A DNA stretch of 64,000 nt from Acholeplasmataceae bacterium (GTDB lineage: Bacteria; Bacillota_I; Bacilli_A; Acholeplasmatales; Acholeplasmataceae), in assembly GCA_021108415.1 (NCBI GenBank), contig JAIOQX010000006.1:310001-374000 (forward strand), given 5' to 3'. The notes beneath the pieces are model-generated. The model had not been told where the DNA came from and ran no database searches. It saw nothing but the letters and a program-made list of their open reading frames with translations. Made by a program: the position numbers and the translations under genes. Shown here piece after piece: positions 61,941 to 64,000 of the stretch (the first letter of the stretch is position 1; each line of letters begins with the position of its first letter).

Positions 61941-62780
61941 ATGAGAAATATAGAAGTTCAACATATAACAAATATGGTAAAAGAACTCGCATTAGATGCT
62001 AATTGTGATCTAGGAGTTTCTTTTATGGATGTTTTAAGAGAAAAGATAAAACAAGAAAAATCGGATATAGGTAAAAATGTTTTAAAACAGATTGTTGAAA
62101 ATGATGAAATAGCTAAAAACGATGGTGCTCCTATGTGTCAAGATACCGGATTAGTTGTCTGCTTTGTGGAAGTTGGATATGATGTTCATATCGTAGGTGA
62201 CTTATATGAGGCTATTAATCAAGGGGTAAGAGAAGCATACGACGAAGGTTTTTTTAGAAAGTCTGTTGTTGACGGACCTTTTACTAGAAAAAACACTACA
62301 GATAATACACCAGCCATTGTTCATGTTAAATTAGTATCTGGTGATCAAATAAAAATAACACTAGCTCCAAAAGGTGGAGGTAGTGAAAATATGAGTTTAG
62401 TTAAGATGCTAACACCTGCTGAGGGTATTGAAGGTATAAAGAAATTAGTATTGCATACTATTTTTTATGCAGGAGGTAAACCTTGTCCACCTTTAATTGT
62501 TGGAATTGGAGTGGGTGGCAATTTAGAAAAGTCAGCATTGCTAGCTAAAGAAGCTATATTAAGAGAAGTTAATGATGTGAATCCTGATGAAGACTTAAAA
62601 AAATTAGAAAAAGAAATACTTGATGATATTAATAAATTAGGTGTGGGTCCTATGGGATTTGGTGGATCAACAACAGCACTTGCGGTTAAGATTAATACAT
62701 ATCCATGCCATATTGCTTCACTACCAGTAGCAATCAATCTACAATGTCATGCCTCAAGACATAAGACGGGGGTATTATGA
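61941..62780 (+). CDS. fumarate hydratase class I, alpha subunit
   Basis: 279 residues. ATG 61941 is chosen because AGGTGAT precedes it. It is the iron-sulfur N-terminal subunit (PF05681): cluster cysteines in GAPMCQDTGLV (about residue 59), KPCPPLIVGIGVGG (about 183) and LQCHASR near the end. Together with the following gene it makes the two-subunit class I fumarase/tartrate dehydratase type enzyme, converting fumarate and malate. Sequence motifs do not separate fumarase from L-tartrate dehydratase; fumarase is the more likely given the hut context. It overlaps the beta gene by 4 nt. Confidence 0.88.
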   Translation: MRNIEVQHITNMVKELALDANCDLGVSFMDVLREKIKQEKSDIGKNVLKQIVENDEIAKNDGAPMCQDTGLVVCFVEVGYDVHIVGDLYEAINQGVREAYDEGFFRKSVVDGPFTRKNTTDNTPAIVHVKLVSGDQIKITLAPKGGGSENMSLVKMLTPAEGIEGIKKLVLHTIFYAGGKPCPPLIVGIGVGGNLEKSALLAKEAILREVNDVNPDEDLKKLEKEILDDINKLGVGPMGFGGSTTALAVKINTYPCHIASLPVAINLQCHASRHKTGVL

Positions 62781-63334
62781 TGCACATAACTACACCTATA
62801 AGATTAAAAGATATTGAAAAGATGCATGCAGGAGATATGGTTTATATCTCTGGAGTCATCTATACAGGTAGAGATCAAGCACATAAAAAAATGGTAGATG
62901 CACTTAATCAAGGAGAAAAACTTCCTTTTGATTTTGAAGGACAAGTGATTTATTATGTAGGACCAACTCCAGCTAAAGAGGGAAGACCTATTGGCTCTTG
63001 TGGACCTACATCAAGTTATCGAATGGATCCTTATAGTCTTCCACTGATGGAAAAAGGATTAAGAGTTATGATAGGCAAAGGGGATAGAAGTGATCAATTC
63101 ATTAAAGAGATGATTGGTCAAAAAGCTGTCTACTTACAAGCAGTTGGTGGAGCTGGAGCACTATTGTCAAAGAAAGTAATAAAAAGTGAAGTCATTGCTT
63201 ATGAAGAGTTAGGCCCAGAAGCTATATATAAATTAGAAGTTAAAGATTTTCCTGTAACAGTTACATATGATATATATGGTGGGAATCTTGTTAAAGATGA
63301 AGTTAATAAATATAGAAGCATTGAAATAGATTAA
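62777..63334 (+). CDS. fumarate hydratase class I, beta subunit
   Basis: 185 residues (PF05683 family): ISGVIYTGRDQAHKKM at about 22-37, YYVGPTPAKEGRPIGSCGPTSSYRM in the middle and AVGGAGALLS. It forms the active site with the alpha subunit. ATG 62777 overlaps the alpha stop. Immediately afterwards comes the orphan RHS segment without a promoter between. Confidence 0.88.
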   Translation: MMHITTPIRLKDIEKMHAGDMVYISGVIYTGRDQAHKKMVDALNQGEKLPFDFEGQVIYYVGPTPAKEGRPIGSCGPTSSYRMDPYSLPLMEKGLRVMIGKGDRSDQFIKEMIGQKAVYLQAVGGAGALLSKKVIKSEVIAYEELGPEAIYKLEVKDFPVTVTYDIYGGNLVKDEVNKYRSIEID

Positions 63335-63348
63335 AAAATAAGAAATAA

Positions 63349-63933
63349 GTAGATATTGATATTGCTGCATATTGTGCAAACAATCCAGTAATGTACGTAG
63401 ATCCTAGTGGGGAGTTCTTTGTTTCACTTATGATAATTGGATTAGTTGCAGGTGCTATAATTGGAGCAACTGCCGGAGGAATAATAGCAAATAATATTGC
63501 TAAAAATGAAGGTGCTGAAGGTTGGGAATTATTTGGTTGGACAATGGCCGGTATAGTTGGTGGTGGTGTTATTGGTGGAGCATTGGGTGCTGGAATTGGA
63601 TCACTTATTACTAACGCAACTGGAATTTACGGACTCTCAATTACAAAGTATTATATACTTCCAATAAAACAAGTTACCGTTTTGGGACATTATGGATATT
63701 CCGCTACTGCAGCGAGTGTTGGAGCAGGGTCTTATCAGATCAGCACAAAACTATACAATTCTCTTAGTCCCACAGTGAGATCAACAAACAATATGCAATA
63801 TATAAAAGATGCTATACAAGCTGGCTCACAGTTTGAAATTATACCTACTAGAGTGGTAGACTCCTCATGCATGTTGTATTACGAACTGCGATATTTAGTT
63901 GAAAGAGGCATTCAGTGGATATCCGGATATTAA
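63349..63933 (+). pseudogene. orphan RHS C-terminal tip (putative polymorphic toxin module)
   Basis: The frame is open from 63349 with an upstream stop at 63346. It starts with DIAAYCANNPVMYVDPSG, the end of the RHS-repeat core (AY-x-NNPVxYVDPxG), with no start codon or RHS barrel in front; an ATG at 63391 is internal. What follows (about 175 residues) is a Gly/Ala-rich hydrophobic stretch and a C-terminal domain with KYYILPIKQVTVLGHYGY, SATAASVGAGSY and TNNMQYIKDAIQAGSQFEI. Such variable tips are usually toxins in RHS/WapA proteins. It is a displaced tip or a truncated gene; whether it is translated is doubtful. Confidence 0.75.
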
Positions 63934-63956
63934 TAAATACTTTAAAAGTATTTTAA

Positions 63957-63962
63957 TATAAT
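63957..63962 (+). promoter_or_regulatory. -10 box before the last gene
   Basis: TATAAT 21 bases before TTG 63984; no clear -35. Confidence 0.4.
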
Positions 63963-63983
63963 AGAAGAGGATGGTGAATTATT

Positions 63984-64000
63984 TTGTCAAAAACCAAAAG
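63984..64000 (+). CDS. start of a gene cut by the window end
   Basis: TTG 63984 after GAAGAGGATGG, reading MSKTK. Only five codons are visible. By position after an RHS tip it could be an immunity gene, but this cannot be judged here. Confidence 0.35.

Noticed and set aside
1-64000. CRISPR arrays, insertion sequences, rRNA genes
   Set aside because: No regularly spaced repeats, no transposase genes and no rRNA segments were seen on either strand.
1-64000. Mycoplasma-type code (UGA as tryptophan)
   Set aside because: Genes such as hprK, whiA and galK-region genes read with TGG for Trp, and several end in TGA at the conserved C-terminus.

Overview
The window is AT-rich (roughly 30% GC by eye) and gene-dense. 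The standard genetic code applies: many genes end in TGA and tryptophan is TGG. It carries HPr kinase (HprK), Lgt, WhiA, AcpS, Tex, many lipobox lipoproteins, class I c-di-GMP riboswitches, LacI and GntR regulators and a CcpA-type cre site. This points to a low-GC Firmicutes-related bacterium. A free-living lineage near Acholeplasmatales/Izemoplasmatales or Erysipelotrichia would fit, but the sequence does not settle this.

Layout. (1) 1-8072 is a core operon, yvlD-like/hprK/lgt/ppaX/trxB/whiA/acpS, followed by a membrane protein and tex. (2) 8150-8390 is a tRNA-Ser(GCU)/tRNA-Glu(UUC) pair. Its 3' end is followed by two tandem integrated segments (8389-10751 and 10752-14663). Both end in a related 89-nt terminal block plus the tRNA 3' tail, and both begin with the same tRNA terminator block. 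One carries an XRE/membrane sensor gene, the other a 1006-aa lipoprotein gene, and neither has a recombinase. (3) 14.8-24.5 kb is a mixed accessory stretch: alpha/beta hydrolase, proC, a DUF6054-like protein, a PfkB kinase/protein-kinase-like pair, SHOCT protein, RmlD-like reductase, aldo/keto reductase, and a decayed copy of the XRE gene. (4) 24.5-28.7 kb holds a GntR (YtrA-type)/ABC transporter operon and small membrane proteins. (5) 28.7-36.9 kb holds two c-di-GMP-I riboswitches, each reading into a surface protein with the same kind of export segment (GLUG adhesin and a 1296-aa repeat adhesin), with an anchored beta-domain protein and an MscS channel between them. (6) 37-50 kb contains lipoproteins (cyclophilin, DUF4349, C39-like), cold-shock protein, nitronate monooxygenase-like enzyme, LacI regulator, metallophosphoesterase, a lone prepilin-like protein and aldo/keto reductase. 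(7) 50-53.8 kb is a galactose operon (galR-galT-galK) divergent from a MATE exporter. (8) 55.4-61.8 kb is a complete formiminotransferase-type histidine degradation operon (hutH-hutU-ftcD-hutI-fchA), divergent from two-subunit class I fumarase. (9) The window ends with an orphan RHS C-terminal module and the first codons of another gene.

How it fits together. HprK at one end and a cre-like site over the hut start region at the other suggest ordinary carbon catabolite control of histidine use. The hut operon feeds glutamate and one-carbon/THF units. The two riboswitches imply that c-di-GMP, made elsewhere, switches surface adhesins by transcription termination. The most unusual structure is the tandem, recombinase-less cassette array at the tRNA-Glu 3' end. 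Next come the riboswitch-adhesin pair, the 523-residue internal duplication in the large adhesin, and the orphan RHS tip.
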